DNA of 64,000 bases from Mycobacterium sp. 1554424.7 (GCF_001665295.1 NZ_LZSE01000107.1:54233-118232); one strand, 5' to 3'. Counted from the stretch's first letter, positions 8,929-19,858 are shown. Program-made: numbers and translations. The notes: generated by a model from the sequence alone, not told the origin.

Positions 8929-10521
8929 ATGGCCGACGAGGCGGCCGACGCCGTCGTCATCGGGGCCGGACACCACGGGCTGGTGGCCGCGTCGATGCTG
9001 GCCGACGCGGGGTGGGACGTGCTGGTGCTCGAGGCCCAGCCCGAACCCGGCGGCGCGGTGCGCAGCGCCGAACTGATACCGGGCTACGTCACCGATCTGT
9101 TCAGCTCGTTCTACCCGATGACGGTGGCGTCGCCGGCGATGGCGGCGCTGCGGCTCGAAGACCATGGGCTGCGGTGGTCACACGCGCCGGCGGTGGTGGG
9201 CCACCCGCGCAGCGCGACCGACGACGACCCTCCCGTCATCTACCGCGATCCGGCGCGCACCGCAACGGAATTGGCGCGCCGCGAGCGGGCGGACGGCGAC
9301 AACTGGTGGCGGGCGGTGGAAGTGTGGCGCAAGATCTCCTCGCCGCTGCTGGACGCCATGCTGGCGCCATTCCCACCGGTGCGCCCGATGCTGCGGCTGC
9401 TGCTGAAACTGGGTACCGCCGACGCGCTGCGGCTGGCCCGCCTGTTGATTCAGCCCGCCAACACCATGGTGGACGAGTTGTTCGACGGCGAGGCGCCGCG
9501 AATACTGTTGCTGGGCAACGCGATGCACGCCGACGCGCCGCCGGACGCGCCGATCAGCGGCGCCATGGGTTTCCTGATGACGATGCTTGCCCAGGACCCC
9601 GGCTGGCCGGTGCCCGTCGGCGGGTCGGGACAGCTGACGGCCGCGTTGGTGAAACGCGCTCAATCGGCCGGTGCGCGAATCGAGTGCGACCAGAACGTAT
9701 CTCGCATCCAGGTGCGCGGCGGCCGGGCCGTCGCGGTGACCACTACCGGTGGCCGGACGGTCCGGGCGCGCCGGGCGATCGTCGCCGACGTGACGGCGCC
9801 GCGGCTGTTCTGCGACATGCTGCCCGACGACGCGGTCCCGGCCGGGTTGCGCCGCGAGCTCGAGCACTACGTCTGGGATCCGCCGGTGGTCAAGGTCAAC
9901 TACGCGCTCGACGGGCCCATCCCGTGGCGATCGGAAAGCCTGCGCGGCGTCGGCACCGTGCACCTGGGGGCCGACGGCGACGGCCTGGTGCGCTGGATGG
10001 CCGACCTGAACACCCGGGTGGTGCCCGAGCATCCGTTCGTGCTGCTGGGCCAGACCACCACCGCCGATCCGAGCCGGTCGCCGAAAGGAACCGAAAGCGT
10101 CTGGGCCTACACGCATTTGCCGCGCAACGTGGCCGACGACGCCGCGGCCGAGCGGCTGGCCAAGTCGGTGGACCACGTTATCGAGGAGCACGCCCCCGGT
10201 TTCGGCTCGGCGGTGATCGACCGGTTCGTGCAGCGCCCGTCGGACCTGGAGGCCAGCGATGCCAACCTGCATCTGGGCGCCCTCAACGGCGGAACCGCTC
10301 AGCTGCAGCAGATGGCGATCTTTCGTCCGGCGCCCGGGATGGGCCGCGCCGAAACCCCGGTCGAGGGGCTGTATCTGGGCAGCGCGTCGGCCACCCCGGG
10401 GGGTTCGGTGCACGGCGCGTGCGGGCGCAACGCGGCCAACGCCGCGCTGGCCGCCGCGGGCCTGACGGGTTGGCCGCGCCGCAAGCTGGGCCGGGCGGTC
10501 GTCAAGCGGCTGACTCGGTAG
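8929..10521 (+). CDS. NAD(P)/FAD-dependent oxidoreductase, phytoene desaturase-like (COG1233)
   Basis: A 530-residue flavoprotein. The N-terminal dinucleotide-binding motif is GAGHHGLVAASMLADAGWDV followed by LVLEAQ, and the C-terminal FAD signature is GLYLGSASATPGGSVHGACG. The fold is that of carotenoid desaturases/isomerases (COG1233), which oxidise or isomerise polyunsaturated lipids; the substrate here cannot be told from sequence. Its start is 3 bp after the SRPBCC stop. I do not recall this gene at this place in H37Rv, so it probably marks an accessory block. It converges on pepB with a 14-bp gap. Confidence 0.85.
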   Translation: MADEAADAVVIGAGHHGLVAASMLADAGWDVLVLEAQPEPGGAVRSAELIPGYVTDLFSSFYPMTVASPAMAALRLEDHGLRWSHAPAVVGHPRSATDDDPPVIYRDPARTATELARRERADGDNWWRAVEVWRKISSPLLDAMLAPFPPVRPMLRLLLKLGTADALRLARLLIQPANTMVDELFDGEAPRILLLGNAMHADAPPDAPISGAMGFLMTMLAQDPGWPVPVGGSGQLTAALVKRAQSAGARIECDQNVSRIQVRGGRAVAVTTTGGRTVRARRAIVADVTAPRLFCDMLPDDAVPAGLRRELEHYVWDPPVVKVNYALDGPIPWRSESLRGVGTVHLGADGDGLVRWMADLNTRVVPEHPFVLLGQTTTADPSRSPKGTESVWAYTHLPRNVADDAAAERLAKSVDHVIEEHAPGFGSAVIDRFVQRPSDLEASDANLHLGALNGGTAQLQQMAIFRPAPGMGRAETPVEGLYLGSASATPGGSVHGACGRNAANAALAAAGLTGWPRRKLGRAVVKRLTR

Positions 10522-10535
10522 GGCTCAGCCGTTCA

Positions 10536-12089
10536 CTAGCCCTTTTCGCAGATGTCCTCCAGCACGGCGAACATGGTGCGGGTCGGCACGCCGGTCGCGC
10601 CCTTAGGCGTGTATCCCCAGGGGCCGCCGGTGTTGTAGGCGGGGCCGGCGACGTCGACGTGCGCCCACTCCACACCGTCGGCGACGAACTCGCGCAGGAA
10701 CACCCCGGCCACCAGCATGCCGGCGAACCGCTGGCCACTGATGTTGGACAGGTCGGCCACGGTGGACTTCAGGTCCTCCTTGAGCTCGTCGGGCAGCGGC
10801 ATCGGCCAGCCGTTCTCGCCCACCCGCTGCGAGATCGCGGCGACGCGGTCGCGGAACTCGTCGCTGCCCATCACCCCGGGGATCCGGGCGCCCAGCGCCA
10901 CGGTCTGCGCGCCGGTCAACGTCGACGTCTCGATCAGGTAGTCCGGGTTGTCCTCGCACGCCCGCACGATGGCGTCGGCCAGGATGAGCCGGCCCTCGGC
11001 GTCGGTGTTCTGCACCTCGACGGTGATTCCGCCGTACTGAGTCAGCACGTCGCCGGGGCGCTGCGCCGTGCCCGACGGCATGTTCTCGGCCATCGGCACC
11101 GTCGCGATCACGTCGATGGGCAGTTGCTGCTGCGCGGCCAGCGCGACCGTCGCGATGACGGCCGCCGCGCCGCCCATGTCCGACGTCATGTAGTGCATCG
11201 ACGCCGCCGGCTTGATCGAGATGCCGCCGGTGTCGAACGTGATGCCCTTGCCGACGAGCGCCACTCGCTTTCCCGCCTTGCCCTTCTTGCCCTTCGCCAG
11301 CCGCGAACCGTGATGGATGAGCCGCACCAGCCGGGGCGGGCGCGACGAACCCTGCCCCACGCCGATCACCCCGCCGTAGCCGGCCTTCTGCAGCGCCTTG
11401 TCGTCGAGCACCTCCACCTCGAGGCCTACCGATTCGCCCAAAGCCTTTGCGCGCTTGGCGAATTCGGCGGGATACAGGTGACTCGGCGGGGTGTTGACGA
11501 AGTCCCGGGCGGTCGCGACGGCGGCCGCAACGGCCGCGCCGTGCGCGGCCTGCTTCTTGGCGTCCCTGGCGGTCGCGAGGACCGTGAGCTTGCGCAGCCC
11601 TTTGTCCTTGGGCGCCGTCTTCTCGCTGCGGAAATCGGTGAACCGGTAGCTGCCCAGCACCAGCCCCTCCACGGCCGCGGAGCAGACGTCCTCACCCGGC
11701 AACTCGCCGAGCGTGGTGATCACCGCCTCGGCGGTGCCCAGCGACCGGGCGGCCACGCCCGCGGCGCGACGGATCGTGTCGGCGGGCCACTCGTCGCGCG
11801 GCTTTCCCAGCCCGATCGTCAGCACGCTGGACACCGGCAGCGACGGCACCACCAGCCGGTGCACCTGCTCGCTGCCGCCGGTGGCCTCCAGCGCCCGCAG
11901 GCCGTCTTGGATCTCGGCCACCGCCTCGTCGGGCAGGAACGGCTCGGCCGCGGTGACGACCGCGCCCGGCTTGTCCTCGTCGCCGGTCGAGACGACCGGC
12001 ACCAGCAATACCGCGGAACCCGCGCTGCGCTTCGGAAGCGATGTGGCGACATTGACGGAGGGGGCTTGGTAGCCCGGTTCGGTGGTCAC
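10536..12089 (-). CDS. pepB: Leucyl aminopeptidase (M17)
   Basis: A 517-residue M17 metallopeptidase that removes N-terminal residues from peptides in the cytoplasm using two metal ions. The C-terminal catalytic domain shows [16 protein letters not shown] with the metal-binding Lys and Asp, [10 protein letters not shown], and the family signature [14 protein letters not shown]. The start is placed at the GTG giving [12 protein letters not shown], which agrees with the recalled M. tuberculosis PepB; a start six codons upstream is possible but less conserved. It is 10 bp downstream of the adenylate cyclase gene on the same strand. Confidence 0.94.
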   Translation of the reverse strand: MTTEPGYQAPSVNVATSLPKRSAGSAVLLVPVVSTGDEDKPGAVVTAAEPFLPDEAVAEIQDGLRALEATGGSEQVHRLVVPSLPVSSVLTIGLGKPRDEWPADTIRRAAGVAARSLGTAEAVITTLGELPGEDVCSAAVEGLVLGSYRFTDFRSEKTAPKDKGLRKLTVLATARDAKKQAAHGAAVAAAVATARDFVNTPPSHLYPAEFAKRAKALGESVGLEVEVLDDKALQKAGYGGVIGVGQGSSRPPRLVRLIHHGSRLAKGKKGKAGKRVALVGKGITFDTGGISIKPAASMHYMTSDMGGAAAVIATVALAAQQQLPIDVIATVPMAENMPSGTAQRPGDVLTQYGGITVEVQNTDAEGRLILADAIVRACEDNPDYLIETSTLTGAQTVALGARIPGVMGSDEFRDRVAAISQRVGENGWPMPLPDELKEDLKSTVADLSNISGQRFAGMLVAGVFLREFVADGVEWAHVDVAGPAYNTGGPWGYTPKGATGVPTRTMFAVLEDICEKG

Positions 12090-12099
12090 GGCAAATACC

Positions 12100-13200
12100 C
12101 TAGTCAACCGGTGATGGGCGCAGGTCGAAGGCCATCACCGGGTCCTCGAAACCCTTGAGCGTCAAGGGCCCGTGGGCGGCCGCGGACCAATCCGGCAGCT
12201 TGTCGCGAAGTTCGGCCGCGGCCAGGATCTGCCCCGGCGCCGCGGCGGCCACCAGCCGGGCCGCCAGGTTGACCGGGACGCCGAAGTAGTCGCCGTTGAT
12301 GGCCAGCGCCGCGCCGTACGCCAGGCCCGCGCGCACCTGCAGGCCCTCCTCCCGCGCCCGCGGATGGTCGACCAGATCGAGCGCCGCCTTCGCGAGCCCC
12401 TCCGGCGACGAGCACACCCACATCACGGCGTCGCCGATGAACTTCACCACCCGACCGCCGTCGGCATGCACCACGTCCGCGACGGTGGCGCCGAACTCGG
12501 TGAGCAGATCCGACAATTCCGCGGGCGTGAGCGCCTGCGTCAGCGCGGTGAAGCTGGACAGATCGGCAAAACCGATGCCGCACACCACGCTCGCCGTCGT
12601 GTCCTGGAGGACGCCCTCGAAATAGGTTCGTGCGCTGGTCAGGTGATGCCGGTGGACCACGTCGATCAGGGCCCCGATGCGGGGGATGAACTCCGCGACC
12701 GAGCGGTACGCCTGGGCCGTGGCCAGCTCGTCGTGCGTGTAATTCATCTGGATGTCCGGCGTTCCGGCGCGGATCATCGTGCCCTCGGCCTCCGCCAGGC
12801 GGGCCATCGCGGCGCCGAGCACCCGCAGCAGGCCGAACGCGCCGTCCTCGCCGACCACCGCCTTGAGCGCGAGCCAGGTCGACAGCGCGTCGACGTCGGC
12901 CTGGCTCAGTACGGGAACGTCGGGGCCGGCGACCGTCAGCCCGAGCAAAGCCCAGGCGTGCGCCACGTCGTCGGCCGAGATGCCGAGCTGATCGGCCGCC
13001 GTCTGCAGCGTGTAGATCGGGCGTCCCGACCACGCCAGGACATCGCCGGCCAGCCCGAACAACCGGCCGCGGCCTTCGGCCTCGACCATCTCGTCGGCGG
13101 TGAAGCCCAGGTCGTCCAGGTACTTGATCAGGTCGGCCCGCTCCCGCGGGTTTGCGACGCCCGCGGCCTCCAGCTCGTCGAAGTCCAGCGGATCGGACAC
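12100..13200 (-). CDS. Class III adenylate cyclase with N-terminal regulatory domain (Rv2212-like)
   Basis: A 366-residue protein whose C-terminal 170 residues form a class III cyclase catalytic domain: [14 protein letters not shown] with the first metal Asp, [12 protein letters not shown] with a substrate-selecting Lys and the second metal Asp, and VNLAARL with the transition-state Asn and Arg. All expected catalytic residues are present, so it should form cAMP from ATP. The N-terminal half ([14 protein letters not shown] ... [16 protein letters not shown]) is a helical domain of the kind proposed to make Rv2212 pH- or lipid-responsive. Start is the GTG of [10 protein letters not shown], 44 bp from divergent gcvT; the upstream signal TTGGGCAG is weak. 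Confidence 0.88.
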   Translation of the reverse strand: MSDPLDFDELEAAGVANPRERADLIKYLDDLGFTADEMVEAEGRGRLFGLAGDVLAWSGRPIYTLQTAADQLGISADDVAHAWALLGLTVAGPDVPVLSQADVDALSTWLALKAVVGEDGAFGLLRVLGAAMARLAEAEGTMIRAGTPDIQMNYTHDELATAQAYRSVAEFIPRIGALIDVVHRHHLTSARTYFEGVLQDTTASVVCGIGFADLSSFTALTQALTPAELSDLLTEFGATVADVVHADGGRVVKFIGDAVMWVCSSPEGLAKAALDLVDHPRAREEGLQVRAGLAYGAALAINGDYFGVPVNLAARLVAAAAPGQILAAAELRDKLPDWSAAAHGPLTLKGFEDPVMAFDLRPSPVD

Positions 13201-13244
13201 CTGCCCAAGTGTGCCAGCAGTGCAGCCGATTAGGGTAAGGCGTC

Positions 13245-14339
13245 GTGACCGAGCTGCAGCACGGACCGCTGGACGACCGCCATCGCGACCTGGGCGCAAA
13301 CTTCGCGGAATTCGGCGGCTGGCTGATGCCGGTGTCCTATGCCGGCACCGTCAGCGAACACAACGCCACCCGCAACGCGGTCGGCCTTTTCGACGTCAGC
13401 CACCTCGGCAAGGCGTTGGTCCGCGGGCCGGGCGCCGCCGCGTTCGTCAACTCGGCGCTCACCAACGACCTGGGGCGCATCGGTCCGGGCAAGGCGCAAT
13501 ACACGTTGTGCTGCACCGAATCCGGCGGCGTCATCGACGACCTGATCGCCTACTACGTCGACGACGACGAGATCTTTCTGGTGCCCAACGCCGCGAATAC
13601 CGCCGCGGTGGTCGACGCGCTGCGGGCGGCCGCCCCGGCTGAGTTGACGATCACCAACGAGCATCGCTCCTACGCCGTGCTGGCCGTGCAGGGCCCGCGG
13701 TCGGCGGACGTCCTCGCCGAGTTGGGCCTGCCGACCGACATGGATTACATGGGCTACGCCGACGCCTCCTACTCGGGGGTGCCGGTGCGCGTCTGCCGCA
13801 CCGGATACACCGGGGAGCACGGCTACGAGCTGCTGCCGCCATGGGAGTCCGCGGCTGTGGTGTTCGACGGGCTGGTCGCGGCGGTGCGCGCCGCCGGGGG
13901 AGAACCCGCCGGCCTGGGCGCCCGCGACACGCTGCGCACCGAGATGGGCTATCCGCTGCACGGGCACGAACTTTCGCTCGACATCTCGCCGCTGCAGGCC
14001 CGCTGCGGCTGGGCGATCGGCTGGAAGAAGGACGCGTTCTTCGGCCGGGAGGCGCTGCTGGCGGAGAAGGAAGCCGGACCCCGGCGGCTGCTGCGCGGGC
14101 TGCGGACGGTCGGCCGCGGCGTGCTGCGCCCCGGGCTCACGGTCCTGGCGGGGGAGCGACCGGTCGGGGTCACCACGTCCGGGACGTTCTCTCCGACACT
14201 GCAAGTCGGCATCGCGCTGGCGCTGATCGACACCGACGCGGGAATCGACGACGGTCAGCGCGTCACCGTCGACGTCCGCGGCCGCGCCGCCGAATGCGAG
14301 GTCGTGCGCCCGCCGTTCGTCGCCGTCAAGACACGTTAG
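13245..14339 (+). CDS. gcvT: Aminomethyltransferase, glycine-cleavage T protein
   Basis: A 364-residue tetrahydrofolate-dependent enzyme that releases ammonia from the lipoyl-bound intermediate and forms methylene-THF. Family features include [19 protein letters not shown] near the N-terminus, [19 protein letters not shown], the [10 protein letters not shown] loop and [20 protein letters not shown]. The product again depends on protein lipoylation, made by lipB and lipA about 10 kb away. GTG start; 44 bp separates it from the divergent cyclase gene. No room remains for a glycine riboswitch. Confidence 0.93.
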   Translation: MTELQHGPLDDRHRDLGANFAEFGGWLMPVSYAGTVSEHNATRNAVGLFDVSHLGKALVRGPGAAAFVNSALTNDLGRIGPGKAQYTLCCTESGGVIDDLIAYYVDDDEIFLVPNAANTAAVVDALRAAAPAELTITNEHRSYAVLAVQGPRSADVLAELGLPTDMDYMGYADASYSGVPVRVCRTGYTGEHGYELLPPWESAAVVFDGLVAAVRAAGGEPAGLGARDTLRTEMGYPLHGHELSLDISPLQARCGWAIGWKKDAFFGREALLAEKEAGPRRLLRGLRTVGRGVLRPGLTVLAGERPVGVTTSGTFSPTLQVGIALALIDTDAGIDDGQRVTVDVRGRAAECEVVRPPFVAVKTR

Positions 14340-14392
14340 GGCCGCGTTCGGATGGCAAAAACCCGGTGGCGCGCGGATATAGAATCGGCCCC

Positions 14393-15499
14393 ATGACCAG
14401 CGACTCGCCCGAGTTCACGGTTCTACGCGCGTCCAATCCGGCGACCGACACCGAACGTGAGTCGATCCTGGCCGACCCCGGTTTCGGCAAGTACTTCACC
14501 GACCACATGGTGTCGATCGACTACGCCGAGGGCCAGGGCTGGCACAACCCGCGCGTCATCCCGTACGGCCCGATCGAACTGGACCCGTCGGCGATCGTGC
14601 TGCACTACGCCCAGGAAGTGTTCGAGGGCCTCAAGGCCTACCGCTGGGCCGACGGCTCCGTGGTGTCGTTTCGCGCCGAGGCCAACGCGGCCCGCATGCG
14701 GTCGTCCGCGCGGCGGCTGGCGATTCCCGAGCTGCCCGAAAACCTGTTCATCGAATCCCTTTGCCAGCTCGTCGCCGTCGACAAGGCCTGGGTGCCGCGC
14801 GCCGGCGGCGAGGAGGCGCTGTACCTGCGGCCGTTCATCTTCGCCACCGAGCCGGGGCTGGGCGTGCGGCCGGCCAAGCAGTACCGCTACCTGCTGATCG
14901 GCTCGCCGGCCGGCGCCTACTTCAAGGGCGGCATCAGCCCCGTCACCGTGTGGGTGTCGACCGAGTACGTGCGGGCCAGCCCGGGCGGCACCGGCGCGGC
15001 CAAGTTCGGCGGGAACTACGCCGCGTCGCTGCTGGCCCAGGCCGAGGCCGCCGAACACGGGTGCGACCAGGTGGTGTGGCTGGACGCCGTCGAGCGCCGC
15101 TTCATCGAGGAGATGGGCGGGATGAACCTCTTCTTCGTGCTCGGCAGCGGCGGATCGGCGCGGCTGGTAACCCCCGAGCTGTCCGGCTCGCTGCTGCCCG
15201 GCATCACCCGGGATTCGTTGCTGCAGTTGGCAATTGATGCCGGGTTTGCCGTCGAGGAACGCAGGATCGACATCGACGAGTTGCAGAAGAAGGCCGCCGC
15301 CGGCGAGATCACTGAGGTGTTCGCCTGCGGCACCGCCGCCGTCATCACCCCGGTTTCGCGAGTGAAGTACGGGGACACCGAGTTCACCATCGCCGACGGG
15401 CAACCCGGTGAGGTGACGATGGCGCTGCGCGACACGCTGACCGGGATACAGCGCGGCACCTTCGCCGACACCCACGGCTGGATGGCCCGGCTCGCTTAA
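14393..15499 (+). CDS. ilvE: Branched-chain amino acid aminotransferase
   Basis: A 368-residue PLP enzyme of fold type IV that exchanges the amino group between glutamate and the keto acids of Leu, Ile and Val. Characteristic segments are [23 protein letters not shown], the PLP-lysine region [26 protein letters not shown] and [10 protein letters not shown]. The length is identical to the recalled M. tuberculosis enzyme. The start is the ATG of [15 protein letters not shown], 53 bp after gcvT. Downstream lies a long hairpin, then convergent cobS; the M. tuberculosis gene Rv2209 is not present between them. Confidence 0.95.
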   Translation: MTSDSPEFTVLRASNPATDTERESILADPGFGKYFTDHMVSIDYAEGQGWHNPRVIPYGPIELDPSAIVLHYAQEVFEGLKAYRWADGSVVSFRAEANAARMRSSARRLAIPELPENLFIESLCQLVAVDKAWVPRAGGEEALYLRPFIFATEPGLGVRPAKQYRYLLIGSPAGAYFKGGISPVTVWVSTEYVRASPGGTGAAKFGGNYAASLLAQAEAAEHGCDQVVWLDAVERRFIEEMGGMNLFFVLGSGGSARLVTPELSGSLLPGITRDSLLQLAIDAGFAVEERRIDIDELQKKAAAGEITEVFACGTAAVITPVSRVKYGDTEFTIADGQPGEVTMALRDTLTGIQRGTFADTHGWMARLA

Positions 15500-15510
15500 C
15501 CTTCCTCGCG

Positions 15511-15566
15511 CGAGCGTCGACTTGTTGCGCCGAAATGGCGGATTTCGCGCAACAACTCGACGCTCG
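15511..15566. terminator. Long hairpin between convergent ilvE and cobS
   Basis: Arms at 15511-15530 and 15547-15566 are inverted repeats of 20 nt with one mismatch (CGAGCGTCGA...TTGTTGCGC). The stem extends inward (GAAAT with ATTTC) to a GGCGG loop. It occupies nearly the whole gap between two converging genes, so a bidirectional terminator role is likely. There is no U-tract. Confidence 0.6.
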
Positions 15567-15570
15567 ACGG

Positions 15571-16296
15571 CTAAAGGAGCACCAGGGCGCACACCGTGGT
15601 GGTGAGTTCGATCGCGGCGCCCAGCACGTCGCCGGTGATGCCGCCGAACCGGCGCACGCAGTGCGCCACCAGCGCCGCGCCGCAGCACAGGCCCACCAGC
15701 ACCGCCACCGGCCCCTGCCATGGGCGCGGGCCGGCCAGCAGCGACACCGCGAGCAGCGCCGCCACCCACGCGACCACCACCGGCCCGGGCTGGCTGCCGG
15801 CGACGCGGGCACCCAACGCGCTGCCCTCGGCCGGGGGCACCGACCGGCGGCAGGCCAGCACCGCCGCGACTCGGCCGGAAGACACCGCCAGGACGATGGC
15901 CGGTGGCCTGAGCGCCGAGAAGGCCAACCCCTGCAACACGATCACCAGCACGACGGCCGCCACGCCGAACGGGCCGCTCGAGCCGTCGCGCATCACCGCC
16001 AGCGCGCGCTGCGGCGGGCCGTAGCAGCCCAGCCCGTCGGCCGTGTCGGCGACGCCGTCGATGTGCAGCCCGCGGGTGGCCAGCAGCAGCGCCGCCACCG
16101 CGAGCAGGCCGGGCAGCGGGCTGGACGCGCCGAAAACCACGGCGCCGCACCACACGACGCCCGCGGCCAACGCTCCCAGCGCGGCGCCGACCACGGGCAG
16201 CGCGGTCATGGCGCCGCGGCCCATCGGCGCGCTCAGCGAGCCCGGAACGGGGATCACCGTTCCGAACGCGAAAGCCGTTGTCAGGGAGCGCATCAT
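15571..16296 (-). CDS. cobS: Adenosylcobinamide-GDP ribazoletransferase (cobalamin synthase)
   Basis: A 241-residue polytopic membrane enzyme that joins alpha-ribazole to adenosylcobinamide-GDP, the last step of cobalamin assembly. The magnesium-binding motif [13 protein letters not shown] is at about residues 75-87, and RDGSSGPFG is also typical. At least five hydrophobic helices are visible. The first ATG of an ATG-ATG pair overlaps the cobT stop by 4 bp, so the two are translationally coupled. Confidence 0.92.
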   Translation of the reverse strand: MMRSLTTAFAFGTVIPVPGSLSAPMGRGAMTALPVVGAALGALAAGVVWCGAVVFGASSPLPGLLAVAALLLATRGLHIDGVADTADGLGCYGPPQRALAVMRDGSSGPFGVAAVVLVIVLQGLAFSALRPPAIVLAVSSGRVAAVLACRRSVPPAEGSALGARVAGSQPGPVVVAWVAALLAVSLLAGPRPWQGPVAVLVGLCCGAALVAHCVRRFGGITGDVLGAAIELTTTVCALVLL

Positions 16297-17348
16297 GGCG
16301 CCGACCGGCCGGCCACCCCGGCCACCCCGGCCTCCTCGAATGTCGCCATCGACGCCAGCGTGGCCACCGCGGCGCGCAGCACCGGCACGGCCACCGCCGC
16401 GCCGGTGCCCTCGCCCAGCCGCATCCGCAGATCCAGGATCGGGTCCAGCTCGAGGGCCGCCAACGCCAGCTGATGGCCGGGCTCGGTGGACCGATGGCCG
16501 GCCTGCCACCATTGCCGCGCGCCGGGCGCCAGGCGCTCGGCGACCAGCGCGGCCGCGGTCACCGCCATGCCGTCGAGCAGCAGCGGGGTGCGCCGCACCG
16601 CGGCCTGCGCGCAGAACCCGGCCATCGCGGCCAGATCCGCGCCGCCGCAACAACGCAGCAGCCCGACCGGGTCGGGCAGCACGCGCCGCGCCCGGAACAG
16701 GGCATCGCGCACCGCGGCGGTCTTGCGCGCCCACCCCGCGTCGTCGATCCCGGTCCCGAAGCCCACCGCGGTGACCGGCTCGGCGTTCGTCAGCGCCGCG
16801 ACCAAAACCGCTGCGGGCGTGGTGTTTCCGATTCCCATGTCACCCGCGATAAGCAGGTCGGCGCCGGCGTCGACCTCCTCGTCGGCGACGGCCCGGCCCG
16901 CGGCGATCGCGGCGATGGTCTCGGCGTCGGACAGCGCGTCCTGCGTGGTGATGTCGCCGCTGCCGCGCCGCACCTTATGGGCGCCGATCCGCTCCGAGGC
17001 CGCCTCGGCGTCGACCGCCAGGTCAGCCAGACGCACCGTCGCGCCGGCGATGCCGGCCAGCGCGTTGATCGCCGCGCCGCCGGCGTCGATGTTGGCGACC
17101 ATCTGGGCGGTCACCTGCGGCGGGTAGGCCGACACCCCCGAGCGCGCGACGCCGTGATCACCCGCGAAGACGACCACCCGGGCGCGCTCGAATTGCCTTG
17201 GCGGACAATGCCCCTGGCAGGATGCGACCCAGACCGACAGGTCCTCGAGGCGACCCAACGCGCCGCGCGGCTTGGTCAGCGTGTCCTGCCGGGCGCGGGC
17301 GGCGGCCGCGGCGCCCGCGTCGGGCGGCGTTATCGGCGCGAATTCCAT
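16293..17348 (-). CDS. cobT: Nicotinate-nucleotide--dimethylbenzimidazole phosphoribosyltransferase
   Basis: A 351-residue enzyme that makes alpha-ribazole phosphate from nicotinate mononucleotide and dimethylbenzimidazole for the lower loop of B12. Motifs include [10 protein letters not shown] near the N-terminus, [31 protein letters not shown] and a C-terminal [13 protein letters not shown] that carries the catalytic glutamate. The ATG overlaps the cobU stop by one base (TGATG), and the 3' end overlaps cobS by 4 bp. Confidence 0.94.
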   Translation of the reverse strand: MEFAPITPPDAGAAAAARARQDTLTKPRGALGRLEDLSVWVASCQGHCPPRQFERARVVVFAGDHGVARSGVSAYPPQVTAQMVANIDAGGAAINALAGIAGATVRLADLAVDAEAASERIGAHKVRRGSGDITTQDALSDAETIAAIAAGRAVADEEVDAGADLLIAGDMGIGNTTPAAVLVAALTNAEPVTAVGFGTGIDDAGWARKTAAVRDALFRARRVLPDPVGLLRCCGGADLAAMAGFCAQAAVRRTPLLLDGMAVTAAALVAERLAPGARQWWQAGHRSTEPGHQLALAALELDPILDLRMRLGEGTGAAVAVPVLRAAVATLASMATFEEAGVAGVAGRSAP

Positions 17349-17884
17349 CAGGCTCCCGACGGCTTGATCTGCACCGCCTGCCCGGCCACCACCAGCACCA
17401 CCCGATCGCACAACTCGGCGACGCGCTGGTTGAGGCTGCCCAGTTCATCGGCGAACCGGCGCCCGGCCGCGGTGGCCGGCACCACGGTCAACCCGACCTC
17501 CGGGCTGACGAGCACCAGCGTCGAACCGAAGGCGCCGACGGCGGCCAGCATCGCCTCGACGGCACCCGTTACCGACCCATCGTCCCACGCGTTGTTGCGG
17601 TCCAGCGTGCCGGTGAGCCAGCCGCCGAGGTCGTCGACGAGCGTCGGGCTGCCCGGCGATCGGCGCAATTGGCCTGTGACGTCGTCGGTTTCGACCGTCG
17701 ACCAATGCGCGGGCCGGCGGTCACGGTGTTGCGCGACCCGGCCCGCCCACTCCGCGTCGGCCTTACCGGCCACGGTGGGCGCCAGGTACCGGACCGGCTG
17801 CCCGGGGGGCAGCGACGTGGCGATGGCCTCCTCGGCCCAGCGGGACTTGCCCGACCTGATCCCGCCGAGCACCAGGGTGCGCAC
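17348..17884 (-). CDS. cobU: Adenosylcobinamide kinase / adenosylcobinamide-phosphate guanylyltransferase
   Basis: A 178-residue bifunctional enzyme that phosphorylates adenosylcobinamide and then transfers GMP to it. The N-terminus [19 protein letters not shown] contains the P-loop, and [15 protein letters not shown] carries the histidine that accepts GMP in this family. In M. tuberculosis H37Rv, as I recall, the cobU gene (Rv0254c) is elsewhere; here it is placed directly upstream of cobT, giving a compact cobU-cobT-cobS operon. It starts 27 bp after the DUF3043 gene, so the operon may begin there. Confidence 0.93.
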   Translation of the reverse strand: MRTLVLGGIRSGKSRWAEEAIATSLPPGQPVRYLAPTVAGKADAEWAGRVAQHRDRRPAHWSTVETDDVTGQLRRSPGSPTLVDDLGGWLTGTLDRNNAWDDGSVTGAVEAMLAAVGAFGSTLVLVSPEVGLTVVPATAAGRRFADELGSLNQRVAELCDRVVLVVAGQAVQIKPSGA

Positions 17885-17911
17885 TGGGATCAGGCGGCTT
17901 TCGGGCGCCGG

Positions 17912-18589
17912 TCAGCCGACACTGCTGCCGCGCTCGACTTGGGGCCGCGGCGTCCGCATGCGGCGCAGCTGCGAAGCCCGGCCTGCGGCGTAAATGCCCA
18001 GCTTCCAACGGCTTTCGGTGTTGTCCGGGAACTTCGCGTCGACCAGCCTGCTGACCTTGCGGCCCAGGATGAGCCCGTCGGCGCCCATCACGACCATCAG
18101 CACCAGCATCGCCGGGGAGGCGTACAGCTGCACCTGCGGGACGCCGAACGAGGCGAACAGCAGCAGCAGCGTGGCCGGCATGAACAGACCGAGGGCGTTG
18201 CGCCGCGAGTCGACCACGTCGCGCACGTAGCGCTTGATGGGTCCCTGATCGCGCGGCAACAGGAAGTCCTCTTCGCCCGCCATCATGCGTTCGCGGCGAT
18301 CGGTCATGCGCGCGCGGCTGGCGGCCCGCTCGGCCCGGCGCTCCTCGCGGCTGAGTTTGGGGCCGGCCAGCGTCTTGCGCCGGGCCCGCGCCTCGGACGC
18401 GGTCATGGGCGCCGGGGCGACGGGGCCCTTCCTCGCGTTGCGGCGCGCCTCGCTGCGCTTGGGGGTGGGCCGGCCCTTGGGCCCGGTCCGGCGCGACCCG
18501 GCGGCCTCGGAATCGTCGGCGTCGATCGCGGTCACCACGGGAGTCTCGGCGTCGCCGTCGTCGCCCTTCTTGCGGCCCATCAGCTTCAC
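17912..18589 (-). CDS. DUF3043 membrane protein (Rv2206-like)
   Basis: A 225-residue protein. About 100 residues of highly charged sequence rich in Arg, Lys and Ala ([38 protein letters not shown]) precede a conserved [27 protein letters not shown] and two transmembrane helices (about 142-160 and 168-185). The C-terminus is [21 protein letters not shown]. The family is DUF3043, found in Actinobacteria, function unknown. The GTG of VKLMGRKK is chosen because it matches the recalled M. tuberculosis start; the ATG three codons later or an upstream ATG are alternatives. It may be co-transcribed with cobU. Confidence 0.83.
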   Translation of the reverse strand: MKLMGRKKGDDGDAETPVVTAIDADDSEAAGSRRTGPKGRPTPKRSEARRNARKGPVAPAPMTASEARARRKTLAGPKLSREERRAERAASRARMTDRRERMMAGEEDFLLPRDQGPIKRYVRDVVDSRRNALGLFMPATLLLLFASFGVPQVQLYASPAMLVLMVVMGADGLILGRKVSRLVDAKFPDNTESRWKLGIYAAGRASQLRRMRTPRPQVERGSSVG

Positions 18590-18709
18590 AATGGCCAGGT
18601 TACTTCGCGGGGAGGCCGGGCCGTAACGGACCTGGAATGCGTTGTTATTGGTCATGCGCCAGCGCGGCGTCGGCCCCTTACGCTTGACTGTGATGAATGG
18701 CTACCTGTG

Positions 18710-19858
18710 ATGGACGACGGCACGATGGCCTCGGATGATGCTGCCGCTGGCCTCGCTCCCGGCCGTCTGCGGCTGCCCGCCATGCAGGTCTTGGTCGCCC
18801 CCGATTGCTACGGCGGCAGCTTGTCGGCCGTGGAGGCCGCCGCCGCCATCGCGACGGGCTGGACCCGGTCGCGCCCCGGCGATCGGTTCACCGTCGCACC
18901 CATGTCCGACGGCGGCCCGGGTTTCGTCGAGGTGCTGGGCCGCCGGCTGGGCCAGACGCGGCGGGTGCAGGTGTGCGGGCCGCTGGGCGACACGGTGGAG
19001 GCTGCGTGGGTGTTCGACCGCACCTCGCGGACCGCGTACCTGGAGTGCGCGCAGGCCTGCGGGCTCGCCCTGCTCGACGGGCCGCCCACCCCCGAAACCG
19101 CGCTGGCGGCCGACAGCAGCGGCGTCGGGCAGCTGCTCGACGAGGCGCTGCGGGCCGGGGCGACGCGGATCGTGGTCGGGCTGGGCGGCAGCGCGTGCAC
19201 CGACGGCGGGAAGGGGATGATCACCCAGCTCGGCGGCCTGGCCGAGGCCCGCCAGCGGATGACCAACGTCGACCTGATCGCCGCCTCGGACACCGAATAC
19301 CCGATGGTGGGGCCGTGGGGCGCGGCGAGGGTGTTCGGGCCGCAGAAGGGCGCGGACACGGCCGCCGTCGCCGCCCTGGAAGTCCGCCTCGAGGCATGGG
19401 CGCTGGATTTGGAGGCCGCGGCCGGGCGGGACGTGAGCTCGGAGCCGGGCGCGGGCGCCGCCGGCGGGATTGGGGCCGGGCTGATGGCGCTCGGCGGCCG
19501 CTGCGAGCTGGGCGCGGCGATCATCGCCGAGCACACCGGGCTGGCCGAGGAGCTCGAGGTGGCGGACATGATCGTCACGGGTGAGGGCCGATTCGACGAG
19601 CAGTCCCTGTTCGGAAAGGTGGTCGGCTACCTCGCCGAGTCGGCCCGCCCGCTGGGCATCCCGGTGATCGTGCTGGCCGGCCAGGTCGACCTGGAGAATT
19701 CCGCGGTGCGCTCGTCGGGCATCATGTCGGCGCTGTCCATCGCCGATTACGCCGGTTCGGTGCGGTTGGCGCAGGCCGACGCGGCCAATCAGCTGATGGG
19801 TTTGGCCTCCCAGGTGGCCGCGCGACTCGGGAATAGCGGTCCCGCCATGTACCGTTGA
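18710..19858 (+). CDS. Glycerate kinase family protein (Rv2205c-like)
   Basis: A protein of up to 382 residues of the GlxK-type glycerate kinase family, which phosphorylates D-glycerate using ATP. The family hallmark [21 protein letters not shown] starts the conserved part; [34 protein letters not shown] and [12 protein letters not shown] follow. Two starts are possible: the ATG at 18710 after CCTGTG, or the ATG at 18782 (MQVLVAPD), where homology begins. I list the longer form because there is no clear ribosome site for either. It diverges from the DUF3043 gene and leads into the Fe-S carrier gene 56 bp downstream. Confidence 0.85.
   Translation: MDDGTMASDDAAAGLAPGRLRLPAMQVLVAPDCYGGSLSAVEAAAAIATGWTRSRPGDRFTVAPMSDGGPGFVEVLGRRLGQTRRVQVCGPLGDTVEAAWVFDRTSRTAYLECAQACGLALLDGPPTPETALAADSSGVGQLLDEALRAGATRIVVGLGGSACTDGGKGMITQLGGLAEARQRMTNVDLIAASDTEYPMVGPWGAARVFGPQKGADTAAVAALEVRLEAWALDLEAAAGRDVSSEPGAGAAGGIGAGLMALGGRCELGAAIIAEHTGLAEELEVADMIVTGEGRFDEQSLFGKVVGYLAESARPLGIPVIVLAGQVDLENSAVRSSGIMSALSIADYAGSVRLAQADAANQLMGLASQVAARLGNSGPAMYR

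Noticed and set aside
8676-12158. 1160-codon plus-strand open frame
   Set aside because: It runs through the SRPBCC, FAD oxidoreductase and pepB genes in another frame or strand and its translation is Arg/Gly-rich without motifs.
18590-18709. Cobalamin riboswitch for the cobU-cobT-cobS run
   Set aside because: The gap upstream of the first gene is only about 120 bp and divergent, and no B12-box sequence was seen.
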